Below are positions 24,201 through 38,087 of a stretch of DNA of 64,000 bases, piece by piece. Position 1 is the first letter of the stretch. The number at the start of each line of letters is the position of its first letter. The position numbers and the translations under genes are program-made. Origin of the DNA: Aplectana chamaeleonis (taxonomy: Eukaryota > Nematoda > Chromadorea > Rhabditida > Cosmocercidae); contig JAPDOI010000009.1 of assembly GCA_029168955.1 (NCBI GenBank), positions 1,178,001-1,242,000 on the forward strand. The letters are read 5' to 3'. The notes under the pieces are model-generated. The model was not told the DNA's origin. It saw nothing but the letters and a program-made list of their open reading frames with translations, and searched no databases.

Positions 24201-27200
24201 GAAATCCTTCTGAGGTTGAGATAGAGGGCGAGCAGTATTGAAAAGTATCTTGAGGTCCTTCGCAGTTGACACCCATACCGAAACTTTTCTCACACCATTT
24301 CACGAGGTTCCCAAGCAAGCGCCTGTTGAGTTCCTAAACGATTTTTGGCGAAACAAACTGTGAAATTAAAGAGGATCTGGGTTACCACAGCCTTTTTTGT
24401 AGATTGAACCATGAAGTTGAGGAGAATCGAGGCGAAAAACGTCTAATAGGAGTTGAATGGAATTGAAATGAATCTTCTGAGAGACACCACGGATCCTCTA
24501 GGAACGTCTTCTAGCCCTTTTGAACGCGACCGAAATCCTTCTGAGGTTGAGATAGAGGGCGAGCAGTATTGAAAAGTATCTTGAGGTCCTTCGCAGTTGA
24601 CACCCATACCGAAACTTTTCTCACACCATTTCACGAGGTTCCCAAGCAAGCGCCTGTTGAGTTCCTAAACGATTTTTGGCGAAACAAACTGTGAAATTAA
24701 AGAGGATCTGGGTTACCACAGCCTTTTTTGTAGATTGAACCATGAAGTTGAGGAGAATCGAGGCGAAAAACGTCTAATAGGAGTTGAATGGAATTGAAAT
24801 GAATCTTCTGAGAGACACCACGGATCCTCTAGGAACGTCTTCTAGCCCTTTTGAACGCGACCGAAATCCTTCCGAGGTTGAGATAGAGGGCGAGCAGTAT
24901 TGAAAAGTATCTTGAGGTCCTTCGCAGTTGACACCCATACCGAAACTTTTCTCACATCATTTCACGAGACTCCCAAGCAAGCGCCTGTTGAGTTCCTAAA
25001 CGATTTTTGGCGAAACAAACTGTGAAATTAAAGAGGATCTGGGTTACCACAGCCTTTTTTGTAGATTGAACCATGAAGTTGAGGAGAATCGAGGCGAAAA
25101 ACGTCTGTTAGCAGTTGAATGGAATTGAAATGAATCTTCTGAGAGACACTACGGATCCTCTAGGAACGTCTTCTAGCCCTTTTGAACGCGACCGAAATCC
25201 TTCCGAGGTTGAGATAGAGGGCGAGCAGTATTGAAAAGTATCTTGAGGTCCTTCGCAGTTGACACCCATACCGAAACTTTTCTCACACCATTTCACGAGG
25301 TTCCCAAGCAAGCGCCTGTTGAGTTCCTAAACGATTTTTGGCGAAACAAACTGTGAAATTAAAGAGGATCTGGGTTACCACAGCCTTTTTTGTAGATTGA
25401 ACCATGAAGTTGAGGAGAATCGAGGCGAAAAACGTCTAATAGGAGTTGAATGGAATTGAAATGAATCTTCTGAGAGACACCACGGATCCTCTAGGAACGT
25501 CTTCTAGCCCTTTTGAACGCGACCGAAATCCTTCTGAGGTTGAGATAGAGGGCGAGCAGTATTGGAAAGTATCTTGAGGTCCTTCGCAGTTGACACCCAT
25601 ACCGAAACTTTTCTCACACCATTTCACGAGGTTCCCAAGCAAGCGCCTGTTGAGTTCCTAAACGATTTTTGGCGAAACAAACTGTGAAATTAAAGAGGAT
25701 CTGGGTTACCACAGCCTTTCTTGTAGATTGAACCATGAAGTTGAGGAGAATCGAGGCGAAAAACGTCTAATAGGAGTTGAATGGAATTGAAATGAATCTT
25801 CTGAGAGACACCACGGATCCTCTAGGAACGTCTTCTAGCCCTTTTGAACGCGACCGAAATCCTTCTGAGGTTGAGATAGAGGGCGAGCAGTATTGGAAAG
25901 TATCTTGAGGTCCTTCGCAGTTGACACCCATACCGAAACTTTTCTCACACCATTTCACGAGGTTCCCAAGCAAGCGCCTGTTGAGTTCCTAAACGATTTT
26001 TGGCGAAACAAACTGTGAAATTGAAGAGGATCTGGGTTACCACAGCCTTTTTTGTAGATTGAACCATGAAGTTGAGGAGAATCGAGACGAAAAACGTCTG
26101 TTAGCAGTTGAATGGAATTGAAATGAATCTTCTGAGAGACACCACGGATCCTCTAGGAACGTCTTCTAGCCCTTTTGAACGCGACCGAAATCCTTCTGAG
26201 GTTGAGATAGAGGGCGAGCAGTATTGAAAAGTATCTTGAGGTCCTTCGCAGTTGACACCCATACCGAAACTTTTCTCACACCATTTCACGAGGTTCCCAA
26301 GCAAGCGCCTTTTGAGTTCCTAAACGATTTTTGGCGAAACAAACTGTGAAATTAAAGAGGATCTGGGTTACCACAGCCTTTCTTGTAGATTGAACCATGA
26401 AGTTGAGGAGAATCGAGGCGAAAAACGTCTAATAGGAGTTGAATGGAATTGAAATGAATCTTCTGAGAGACACCACGGATCCTCTAGGAACGTCTTCTAG
26501 CCCTTTTGAACGCGACCGAAATCCTTCTGAGGTTGAGATAGAGGGCGAGCAGTATTGGAAAGTATCTTGAGGTCCTTCGCAGTTGACACCCATACCGAAA
26601 CTTTTCTCACACCATTTCACGAGGTTCCCAAGCAAGCGCCTGTTGAGTTCCTAAACGATTTTTGGCGAAACAAACTGTGAAATTAAAGAGGATCTGGGTT
26701 ACCAAAGCCTTTCTTGTAGATTGAACCATGAAGTTGAGGAGAATCGAGGCGAAAAACGTCTGTTAGCAGTTGAATGGAATTGAAATGAATCTTCTGAGAG
26801 ACACCACGGATCCTCTAGGAACGTCTTCTAGCCCTTTTGAACGCGACCGAAATCCTTCTGAGGTTGAGATAGAGGGCGAGCAGTATTGAAAAGTATCTTG
26901 AGGTCCTTCGCAGTTGACACCCATACCGAAACTTTTCTCACACCATTTCACGAGGTTCCCAAGCAAGCGCCTGTTGAGTTCCTAAACGATTTTTGGCGAA
27001 ACAAACTGTGAAATTAAAGAGGATCTGGGTTACCACAGCCTTTTTTGTAGATTGAACCATGAAGTTGAGGAGAATCGAGGCGAAAAACGTCTAATAGGAG
27101 TTGAATGGAATTGAAATGAATCTTCTGAGAGACACCACGGATCCTCTAGGAACGTCTTCTAGCCCTTTTGAACGCGACCGAAATCCTTCTGAGGTTGAGA

Positions 27201-30200
27201 TAGAGGGCGAGCAGTATTGAAAAGTATCTTGAGGTCCTTCGCAGTTGACACCCATACCGAAACTTTTCTCACACCATTTCACGAGGTTCCCAAGCAAGCG
27301 CCTGTTGAGTTCCTAAACGATTTTTGGCGAAACAAACTGTGAAATTAAAGAGGATCTGGGTTACCACAGCCTTTTTGTAGATTGAACCATGAAGTTGAGG
27401 AGAATCGAGGCGAAAAACGTCTAATAGGAGTTGAATGGAATTGAAATGAATCTTCTGAGAGACACCACGGATCCTCTAGGAACGTCTTCTAGCCCTTTTG
27501 AACGCGACCGAAATCCTTCTGAGGTTGAGATAGAGGGCGAGCAGTATTGAAAAGTATCTTGAGGTCCTTCGCAGTTGACACCCATACCGAAACTTTTCTC
27601 ACACCATTTCACGAGGTTCCCAAGCAAGCGCCTGTTGAGTTCCTAAACGATTTTTGGCGAAACAAACTGTGAAATTAAAGAGGATCTGGGTTACCACAGC
27701 CTTTTTTGTAGATTGAACCATGAAGTTGAGGAGAATCGAGGCGAAAAACGTCTAATAGGAGTTGAATGGAATTGAAATGAATCTTCTGAGAGACACCACG
27801 GATCCTCTAGGAACGTCTTCTAGCCCTTTTGAACGCGACCGAAATCCTTCTGAGGTTGAGATAGAGGGCGAGCAGTATTGGAAAGTATCTTGAGGTCCTT
27901 CGCAGTTGACACCCATACCGAAACTTTTCTCACACCATTTCACGAGGTTCCCAAGCAAGCGCCTGTTGAGTTCCTAAACGATTTTTGGCGAAACAAACTG
28001 TGAAATTAAAGAGGATCTGGGTTACCACAGCCTTTTTGTAGATTGAACCATGAAGTTGAGGAGAATCGAGGCGAAAAACGTCTAATAGGAGTTGAATGGA
28101 ATTGAAATGAATCTTCTGAGAGACACCACGGATCCTCTAGGAACGTCTTCTAGCCCTTTTGAACGCGACCGAAATCCTTCTGAGGTTGAGATAGAGGGCG
28201 AGCAGTATTGAAAAGTATCTTGAGGTCCTTCGCAGTTGACACCCATACCGAAACTTTTCTCACACCATTTCACGAGGTTCCCAAGCAAGCGCCTGTTGAG
28301 TTCCTAAACGATTTTTGGCGAAACAAACTGTGAAATTAAAGAGGATCTGGGTTACCACAGCCTTTTTGTAGATTGAACCATGAAGTTGAGGAGAATCGAG
28401 GCGAAAAACGTCTAATAGGAGTTGAATGGAATTGAAATGAATCTTCTGAGAGACACCACGGATCCTCTAGGAACGTCTTCTAGCCCTTTTGAACGCGACC
28501 GAAATCCTTCTGAGGTTGAGATAGAGGGCGAGCAGTATTGAAAAGTATCTTGAGGTCCTTCGCAGTTGACACCCATACCGAAACTTTTCTCACACCATTT
28601 CACGAGGTTCCCAAGCAAGCGCCTGTTGAGTTCCTAAACGATTTTTGGCGAAACAAACTGTGAAAGTAAAGAGGATCTGAGTTACCACAGCCTTTTTGTA
28701 GATTGAACCATGAAGTTGAGGAGAATCGAGGCGAAAAACGTCTAATAGGAGTTGAATGGAATTGAAATGAATCTTCTGAGAGACACCACGGATCCTCTAG
28801 GAACGTCTTCTAGCCCTTTTGAACGCGACCGAAATCCTTCTGAGGTTGAGATAGAGGGCGAGCAGTATTGAAAGTATCTTGAGGTCCTTCGCAGTTGACA
28901 CCCATACCGAAACTTTTCTCACACCATTTCACGAGGTTCCCAAGCAAGCGCCTGTTGAGTTCCTAAACGATTTTTGGCGAAACAAACTGTGAAATTAAAG
29001 AGGATCTGGGTTACCACAGCCTTTTTGTAGATTGAACCATGAAGCTGAGGAGAATCGAGACGAAAAACGTCTGTTAGGAGTTGAATGGAATTGAACTGAA
29101 TCTTCTGAGAGACACCACGGATCCTCTAGGAACGTCTTCTAGCCCTTTTGAACGCGACCGAAATCCTTCTGAGGTTGAGATAGAGGGCGAGCAGTATTGA
29201 AAAGTATCTTGAGGTCCTTCGCAGTTGACACCCATACCGGAACTTTCCTCACACCATTTCACGAGGTTCCCAAGCAAGGGCCTGTTGACTTCCTAAACGA
29301 TTTTGGGCGAAACAAACTGTGAAATTAAAGAGGATCTGAGTTACCACAGCCTTTTTTGTAGATTGAACCATGAAGTTGAGGAGAATCGAGGCGAAAAACG
29401 TCTAATAGGAGTTGAATGGAATTGAAATGAATCTTCTGAGAGACACCACGGATCCTCTAGGAACGTCTTCTAGCCCTTTTGAACGCGACCGAAATCCTTC
29501 TGAGGTTGAGATAGAGGGCGAGCAGTATTGGAAAGTATCTTGAGGTCCTTCGCAGTTGACACCCATACCGAAACTTTTCTCACACCATTTCACGAGGTTC
29601 CCAAGCAAGCGCCTGTTGAGTTCCTAAACGATTTTTGGCGAAACAAACTGTGAAATTAAAGAGGATCTGGGTTACCACAGCCTTTTTGTAGATTGAACCA
29701 TGAAGTTGAGGAGAATCGAGGCGAAAAACGTCTAATAGGAGTTGAATGGAATTGAAATGAATCTTCTGAGAGACACCACGGATCCTCTAGGAACGTCTTC
29801 TAGCCCTTTTGAACGCGACCGAAATCCTTCTGAGGTTGAGATAGAGGGCGAGCAGTATTGAAAAGTATCTTGAGGTCCTTCGCAGTTGACACCCATACCG
29901 AAACTTTTCTCACACCATTTCACGAGGTTCCCAAGCAAGCGCCTGTTGAGTTCCTAAACGATTTTTGGCGAAACAAACTGTGAAATTGAAGAGGATCTGG
30001 GTTACCACAGCCTTTTTTGTAGATTGAACCATGAAGTTGAGGAGAATCGAGGCGAAAAACGTCTAATAGGAGTTGAATGGAATTGAAATGAATCTTCTGA
30101 GAGACACCACGGATCCTCTAGGAACGTCTTCTAGCCCTTTTGAACGCGACCGAAATCCTTCTGAGGTTGAGATAGAGGGCGAGCAGTATTGGAAAGTATC

Positions 30201-33200
30201 TTGAGGTCCTTCGCAGTTGACACCCATACCGAAACTTTTCTCACACCATTTCACGAGGTTCCCAAGCAAGCGCCTGTTGAGTTCCTAAACGATTTTCGGC
30301 GAAACAAACTGTGAAATTAAAGAGGATCTGAGTTACCACAGCCTTTTTTGTAGATTGAACCATGAAGTTGAGGAGAATCGAGGCGAAAAACGTCTAATAG
30401 GAGTTGAATGGAATTGAAATGAATCTTCTGAGAGACACCACGGATCCTCTAGGAACGTCTTCTAGCCTTTTTGAACGCGACCGAAATCCTTCTGAGGTTG
30501 AGATAGAGGGCGAGCAGTATTGGAAAGTATCTTGAGGTCCTTCGCAGTTGACACCCATACCGAAACTTTTCTCACACCATTTCACGAGGTTCCCAAGCAA
30601 GCGCCTGTTGAGTTCCTAAACGGTTTTCGGCGAAACAAACTGTGAAATTAAAGAGGATCTGAGTTACCACAGCCTTTTTTGTAGATTGAACCATGAAGTT
30701 GAGGAGAATCGAGGCGAAAAACGTCTAATAGGAGTTGAAAGGAATTGAAATGAATCTTCTGAGAGACACCACGGATCCTCTAGGAACGTCTTCTAGCCCT
30801 TTTGAACGCGACCGAAATCCTTCTGAGGTTGAGATAGAGGGCGAGCAGTATTGGAAAGTATCTTGAGGTCCTTCGCAGTTGACACCCATACCGAAACTTT
30901 TCTCACACCATCTCACGAGGTTCCCAAGCAAGCGCCTGTTGAGTTCCTAAACGATTTTCGGCGAAACAAACTGTGAAATTAAAGAGGATCTGAGTTACCA
31001 CAGCCTTTTTTGTAGATTGAACCATGAAGTTGAGGAGAATCGAGGCGAAAAACGTCTGTTAGGAGTTGAATGGAATTGAACTGAATCTTCTGAGAGACAC
31101 CACGGATCCTCTAGGAACGTCTTCTAGCCCTTTTGAACGCGACCGAAATCCTTCTGAGGTTGAGATAGAGGGCGAGCAGTATTGGAAAGTATCTTGAGGT
31201 CCTTCGCAGTTGACACCCATACCGAAACTTTTCTCACACCATTTCACGAGGTTCCCAAGCAAGCGCCTGTTGAGTTCCTAAACGATTTTTGGCGAAACAA
31301 ACTGTGAAATTAAAGAGGATCTGGGTTACCACAGCCTTTTTGTAGATTGAACCATGAAGTTGAGGAGAATCGAGGCGAAAAACGTCTAATAGGAGTTGAA
31401 TGGAATTGAAATGAATCTTCTGAGAGACACCACGGATCCTCTAGGAACGTCTTCTAGCCCTTTTGAACGCGACCGAAATCCTTCTGAGGTTGAGATAGAG
31501 GGCGAGCAGTATTGGAAAGTATCTTGAGGTCCTTCGCAGTTGACACCCATACCGAAACTTTTCTCACACCATTTCACGAGGTTCCCAAGCAAGCGCCTGT
31601 TGAGTTCCTAAACGATTTTTGGCGAAACAAACTGTGAAATTAAAGAGGATCTGGGTTACCACAGCCTTTTTGTAGATTGAACCATGAAGTTGAGGAGAAT
31701 CGAGGCGAAAAACGTCTAATAGGAGTTGAATGGAATTGAAATGAATCTTCTGAGAGACACCACGGATCCTCTAGGAACGTCTTCTAGCCCTTTTGAACGC
31801 GACCGAAATCCTTCTGAGGTTGAGATAGAGGGCGAGCAGTATTGGAAAGTATCTTGAGGTCCTTCGCAGTTGACACCCATACCGAAACTTTTCTCACACC
31901 ATTTCACGAGGTTCCCAAGCAAGCGCCTGTTGAGTTCCTAAACGATTTTCGGCGAAACAAACTGTGAAATTAAAGAGGATCTGAGTTACCACAGCCTTTT
32001 TTGTAGATTGAACCATGAAGTTGAGGAGAATCGAGGCGAAAAACGTCTAATAGGAGTTGAATGGAATTGAAATGAATCTTCTGAGAGACACCACGGATCC
32101 TCTAGGAACGTCTTCTAGCCCTTTTGAACGCGACCGAAATCCTTCTGAGGTTGAGATAGAGGGCGAGCAGTATTGGAAAGTATCTTGAGGTCCTTCGCAG
32201 TTGACACCCATACCGAAACTTTTCTCACACCATTTCACGAGGTTCCCAAGCAAGCGCCTTTTGAGTTCCTAAACGATTTTTGGCGAAACAAACTGTGAAA
32301 TTAAAGAGGATCTGGGTTACCACAGCCTTTCTTGTAGATTGAACCATGAAGTTGAGGAGAATCGAGGCGAAAAACGTCTAATAGGAGTTGAATGGAATTG
32401 AAATGAATCTTCTGAGAGACACCACGGATCCTCTAGGAACGTCTTCTAGCCCTTTGAACGCGACCGAAATCCTTCTGAGGTTGAGATAGAGGGCGAGCAG
32501 TATTGGAAAGTATCTTGAGGTCCTTCGCAGTTGACACCCATACCGAAACTTTTTCTCACACCATTTCACGAGGTTCCCAAGCAAGCGCCTGTTGAGTTCC
32601 TAAACGATTTTTGGCGAAACAAACTGTGAAATTAAAGAGGATCTGAGTTACCACAGCCTTTTTGTAGATTGAACCATGAAGTTGAGGAGAATCGAGGCGA
32701 AAAACGTCTAATAGGAGTTGAATGGAATTGAAATGAATCTTCTGAGAGACACCACGGATCCTCTAGGAACGTCTTCTAGCCCTTTTGAACGCGACCGAAA
32801 TCCTTCTGAGGTTGAGATAGAGGGCGAGCAGTATTGAAAAGTATCTTGAGGTCCTTCGCAGTTGACACCCATACCGAAACTTTTCTCACACCATCTCACG
32901 AGGTTCCCAAGCAAGCGCCTGTTGAGTTCCTAAACGATTTTTGGCGAAACAAACTGTGAAATTAAAGAGGATCTGGGTTACCACAGCCTTTTTGTAGATT
33001 GAACCATGAAGTTGAGGAGAATCGAGGCGAAAAACGTCTAATAGGAGTTGAATGGAATTGAAATGAATCTTCTGAGAGACACCACGGATCCTCTAGGAAC
33101 GTCTTCTAGCCCTTTGAACGCGACCGAAATCCTTCTGAGGTTGAGATAGAGGGCGAGCAGTATTGAAAGTATCTTGAGGTCCTTCGCAGTTGACACCCAT

Positions 33201-36200
33201 ACCGAAACTTTTCTCACACCATTTCACGAGGTTCCCAAGCAAGCGCCTGTTGAGTTCCTAAACGATTTTTGGCGAAACAAACTGTGAAATTAAAGAGGAT
33301 CTGGGTTACCACAGCCTTTTTGTAGATTGGACAATGAAGTTGAGGAGAATCGAGGCGAAAAACGTCTAATAGGAGTTGGATGGAATTGAAATGAATCTTC
33401 TGAGAGACACCACGGATCCTCTAGGAACGTCTTCTAGCCCTTTTGAACGCGACCGAAATCCTTCTGAGGTTGAGATAGAGGGCGAGCAGTATTGAAAAGT
33501 ATCTTGAGGTCCTTCGCAGTTGACACCCATACCGAAACTTTTCTCACACCATTTCACGAGGTTCCCAAGCAAGCGCCTGTTGAGTTCCTAAACGATTTTT
33601 GGCGAAACAAACTGTGAAATTGAAGAGGATCTGGGTTACCACAGCCTTTTTTGTAGATTGAACCATGAAGTTGAGGAGAATCGAGGCGAAAAACGTCTAA
33701 TAGGAGTTGAATGGAATTGAAATGAATCTTCTGAGAGACACCACGGATCCTCTAGGAACGTCTTCTAGCCCTTTTGAACGCGACCGAAATCCTTCTGAGG
33801 TTGAGATAGAGGGCGAGCAGTATTGGAAAGTATCTTGAGGTCCTTCGCAGTTGACACCCATACCGAAACTTTTTCTCACACCATTTCACGAGGTTCCCAA
33901 GCAAGCGCCTGTTGAGTTCCTAAACGATTTTTGGCGAAACAAACTGTGAAATTAAAGAGGATCTGGGTTACCACAGCCTTTTTGTAGATTGAACCATGAA
34001 GTTGAGGAGAATCGAGGCGAAAAACGTCTAATAGGAGTTGAATGGAATTGAAATGAATCTTCTGAGAGACACCACGGATCCTCTAGGAACGTCTTCTAGC
34101 CCTTTTGAACGCGACCGAAATCCTTCTGAGGTTGAGATAGAGGGCGAGCAGTATTGAAAAGTATCTTGAGGTCCTTCGCAGTTGACACCCATACCGAAAC
34201 TTTTCTCACACCATTTCACGAGGTTCCCAAGCAAGCGCCTGTTGAGTTCCTAAACGATTTTTGGCGAAACAAACTGTGAAATTAAAGAGGATCTGGGTTA
34301 CCACAGCCTTTTTTGTAGATTGAACCATGAAGTTGAGGAGAATCGAGGCGAAAAACGTCTAATAGGAGTTGAATGGAATTGAAATGAATCTTCTGAGAGA
34401 CACCACGGATCCTCTAGGAACGTCTTCTAGCCCTTTGAACGCGACCGAAATGCTTCTGAGGTTGAGATAGAGGGCGAGCAGTATTGGAAAGTATCTTGAG
34501 GTCCTTCGCAGTTGACACCCATACCGAAACTTTTCTCACACCATTTCACGAGGTTCCCAAGCAAGCGCCTGTTGAGTTCCTAAACGATTTTCGGCGAAAC
34601 AAACTGTGAAATTAAAGAGGATCTGGGTTACCACAGCCTTTTTGTAGATTGAACCATGAAGTTGAGGAGAATCGAGGCGAAAAACGTCTAATAGGAGTTG
34701 AATGGAATTGAAATGAATCTTCTGAGAGACACCACGGATCCTCTAGGAACGTCTTCTAGCCCTTTTGAACGCGACCGAAATCCTTCTGAGGTTGAGATAG
34801 AGGGCGAGCAGTATTGGAAAGTATCTTGAGGTCCTTCGCAGTTGACACCCATACCGAAACTTTTCTCACACCATTTCACGAGGTTCCCAAGCAAGCGCCT
34901 GTTGAGTTCCTAAACGATTTTTGGCGAAACAAACTGTGAAATTAAAGAGGATCTGGGTTACCACAGCCTTTTTTGTAGATTGAACCATGAAGTTGAGGAG
35001 AATCGAGGCGAAAAACGTCTAATAGGAGTTGAATGGAATTGAAATGAATCTTCTGAGAGACACCACGGATCCTCTAGGAACGTCTTCTAGCCCTTTTGAA
35101 CGCGACCGAAATCCTTCTGAGGTTGAGATAGAGGGCGAGCAGTATTGAAAAGTATCTTGAGGTCCTTCGCAGTTGACACCCATACCGAAACTTTTCTCAC
35201 ACCATTTCACGAGGTTCCCAAGCAAGCGCCTGTTGAGTTCCTAAACGATTTTTGGCGAAACAAACTGTGAAATTAAAGAGGATCTGGGTTACCACAGCCT
35301 TTTTGTAGATTGAACCATGAAGTTGAGGAGAATCGAGGCGAAAAACGTCTAATAGGAGTTGAATGGAATTGAAATGAATCTTCTGAGAGACACCACGGAT
35401 CCTCTAGGAACGTCTTCTAGCCCTTTTGAACGCGACCGAAATCCTTCTGAGGTTGAGATAGAGGGCGAGCAGTATTGGAAAGTATCTTGAGGTCCTTCGC
35501 AGTTGACACCCATACCGAAACTTTTCTCACACCATTTCACGAGGTTCCCAAGCAAGCGCCTGTTGAGTTCCTAAACGATTTTTGGCGAAACAAACTGTGA
35601 AATTAAAGAGGATCTGGGTTACCACAGCCTTTTTGTAGATTGAACCATGAAGTTGAGGAGAATCGAGGCGAAAAACGTCTAATAGGAGTTGAATGGAATT
35701 GAAATGAATCTTCTGAGAGACACCACGGATCCTCTAGGAACGTCTTCTAGCCCTTTTGAACGCGACCGAAATCCTTCTGAGGTTGAGATAGAGGGCGAGC
35801 AGTATTGGAAAGTATCTTGAGGTCCTTCGCAGTTGACACCCATACCGAAACTTTTCTCACACCATTTCACGAGGTTCCCAAGCAAGCGCCTGTTGAGTTC
35901 CTAAACGATTTTTGGCGAAACAAACTGTGAAATTAAAGAGGATCTGGGTTACCACAGCCTTTTTGTAGATTGAACCATGAAGTTGAGGAGAATCGAGGCG
36001 AAAAACGTCTAATAGGAGTTGAATGGAATTGAAATGAATCTTCTGAGAGACACCACGGATCCTCTAGGAACGTCTTCTAGCCCTTTTGAACGCGACCGAA
36101 ATCCTTCTGAGGTTGAGATAGAGGGCGAGCAGTATTGGAAAGTATCTTGAGGTCCTTCGCAGTTGACACCCATACCGAAACTTTTCTCACACCATTTCAC

Positions 36201-38076
36201 GAGGTTCCCAAGCAAGCGCCTGTTGAGTTCCTAAACGATTTTCGGCGAAACAAACTGTGAAATAAAAGAGGATCTGGGTTACCACAGCCTTTTTTGTAGA
36301 TTGAACCATGAAGTTGAGGAGAATCGAGGCGAAAAACGTCTAATAGGAGTTGAATGGAATTGAAATGAATCTTCTGAGAGACACCACGGATCCTCTAGGA
36401 ACGTCTTCTAGCCCTTTTGAACGCGACCGAAATCCTTCTGAGGTTGAGATAGAGGGCGAGCAGTATTGAAAAGTATCTTGAGGTCCTTCGCAGTTGACAC
36501 CCATACCGAAACTTTTCTCACACCATTTCACGAGGTTCCCAAGCAAGCGCCTGTTGAGTTCCTAAACGATTTTTGGCGAAACAAACTGTGAAATTGAAGA
36601 GGATCTGGGTTACCACAGCCTTTTTTGTAGATTGAACCATGAAGTTGAGGAGAATCGAGGCGAAAAACGTCTAATAGGAGTTGAATGGAATTGAAATGAA
36701 TCTTCTGAGAGACACCACGGATCCTCTAGGAACGTCTTCTAGCCCTTTTGAACGCGACCGAAATCCTTCTGAGGTTGAGATAGAGGGCGAGCAGTATTGG
36801 AAAGTATCTTGAGGTCCTTCGCAGTTGACACCCATACCGAAACTTTTCTCACACCATTTCACGAGGTTCCCAAGCAAGCGCCTGTTGAGTTCCTAAACGA
36901 TTTTTGGCGAAACAAACTGTGAAATTAAAGAGGATCTGGGTTACCACAGCCTTTTTTGTAGATTGAACCATGAAGTTGAGGAGAATCGAGGCGAAAACGT
37001 CTAATAGGAGTTGAATGGAATTGAAATGAATCTTCTGAGAGACACCACGGATCCTCTAGGAACGTCTTCTAGCCCTTTTGAACGCGACCGAAATCCTTCT
37101 GAGGTTGAGATAGAGGGCGAGCAGTATTGGAAAGTATCTTGAGGTCCTTCGCAGTTGACACCCATACCGAAACTTTTCTCACACCATTTCACGAGGTTCC
37201 CAAGCAAGCGCCTGTTGAGTTCCTAAACGATTTTTGGCGAAACAAACTGTGAAATTGAAGAGGATCTGGGTTACCACAGCCTTTTTTGTAGATTGAACCA
37301 TGAAGTTGAGGAGAATCGAGGCGAAAAACGTCTAATAGGAGTTGAATGGAATTGAAATGAATCTTCTGAGAGACACCACGGATCCTCTAGGAACGTCTTC
37401 TAGCCCTTTTGAACGCGACCGAAATCCTTCTGAGGTTGAGATAGAGGGCGAGCAGTATTGAAAAGTATCTTGAGGTCCTTCGCAGTTGACACCCATACCG
37501 AAACTTTTCTCACACCATTTCACGAGGTTCCCAAGCAAGCGCCTGTTGAGTTCCTAAACGATTTTTGGCGAAACAAACTGTGAAATTAAAGAGGATCTGG
37601 GTTACCACAGCCTTTTTTGTAGATTGAACCATGAAGTTGAGGAGAATCGAGGCGAAAAACGTCTAATAGGAGTTGAATGGAATTGAAATGAATCTTCTGA
37701 GAGACACCACGGATCCTCTAGGAACGTCTTCTAGCCCTTTGAACGCGACCGTAATCCTTGTGAGGTTGAGATAGAGGGCGAGCAGTATTGAAAAGTATCT
37801 TGAGGTCCTTCGCAGTTGACACCCATACCGAAACTTTTCTCACACCATTTCACGAGGTTCCCAAGCAAGCGCCTTTTGAGTTCCTAAACGATTTTTGGCG
37901 AAACAAACTGTGAAATTAAAGAGGATCTGGGTTACCACAGCCTTTCTTGTAGATTGAACCATGAAGTTGAGGAGAATCGAGGCGAAAAACGTCTAATAGG
38001 AGTTGGATGGAATTGAAATGAATCTTCTGAGAGACACCACGGATCCTCTAGGAACGTCTTCTAGCCCTTTTGAACG

Positions 38077-38087
38077 CGGCCGATATC
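38077..38087 (+). repeat. Rare B variant with EagI and EcoRV sites, second copy
   Basis: Same double change, GGCCGATATCC. This monomer also has GAGTTGGATGG, and downstream TTTTTGG with CTGGGTTACC. It is therefore a different recombinant background from the copies at 21.2 and 47.4 kb. Confidence 0.82.
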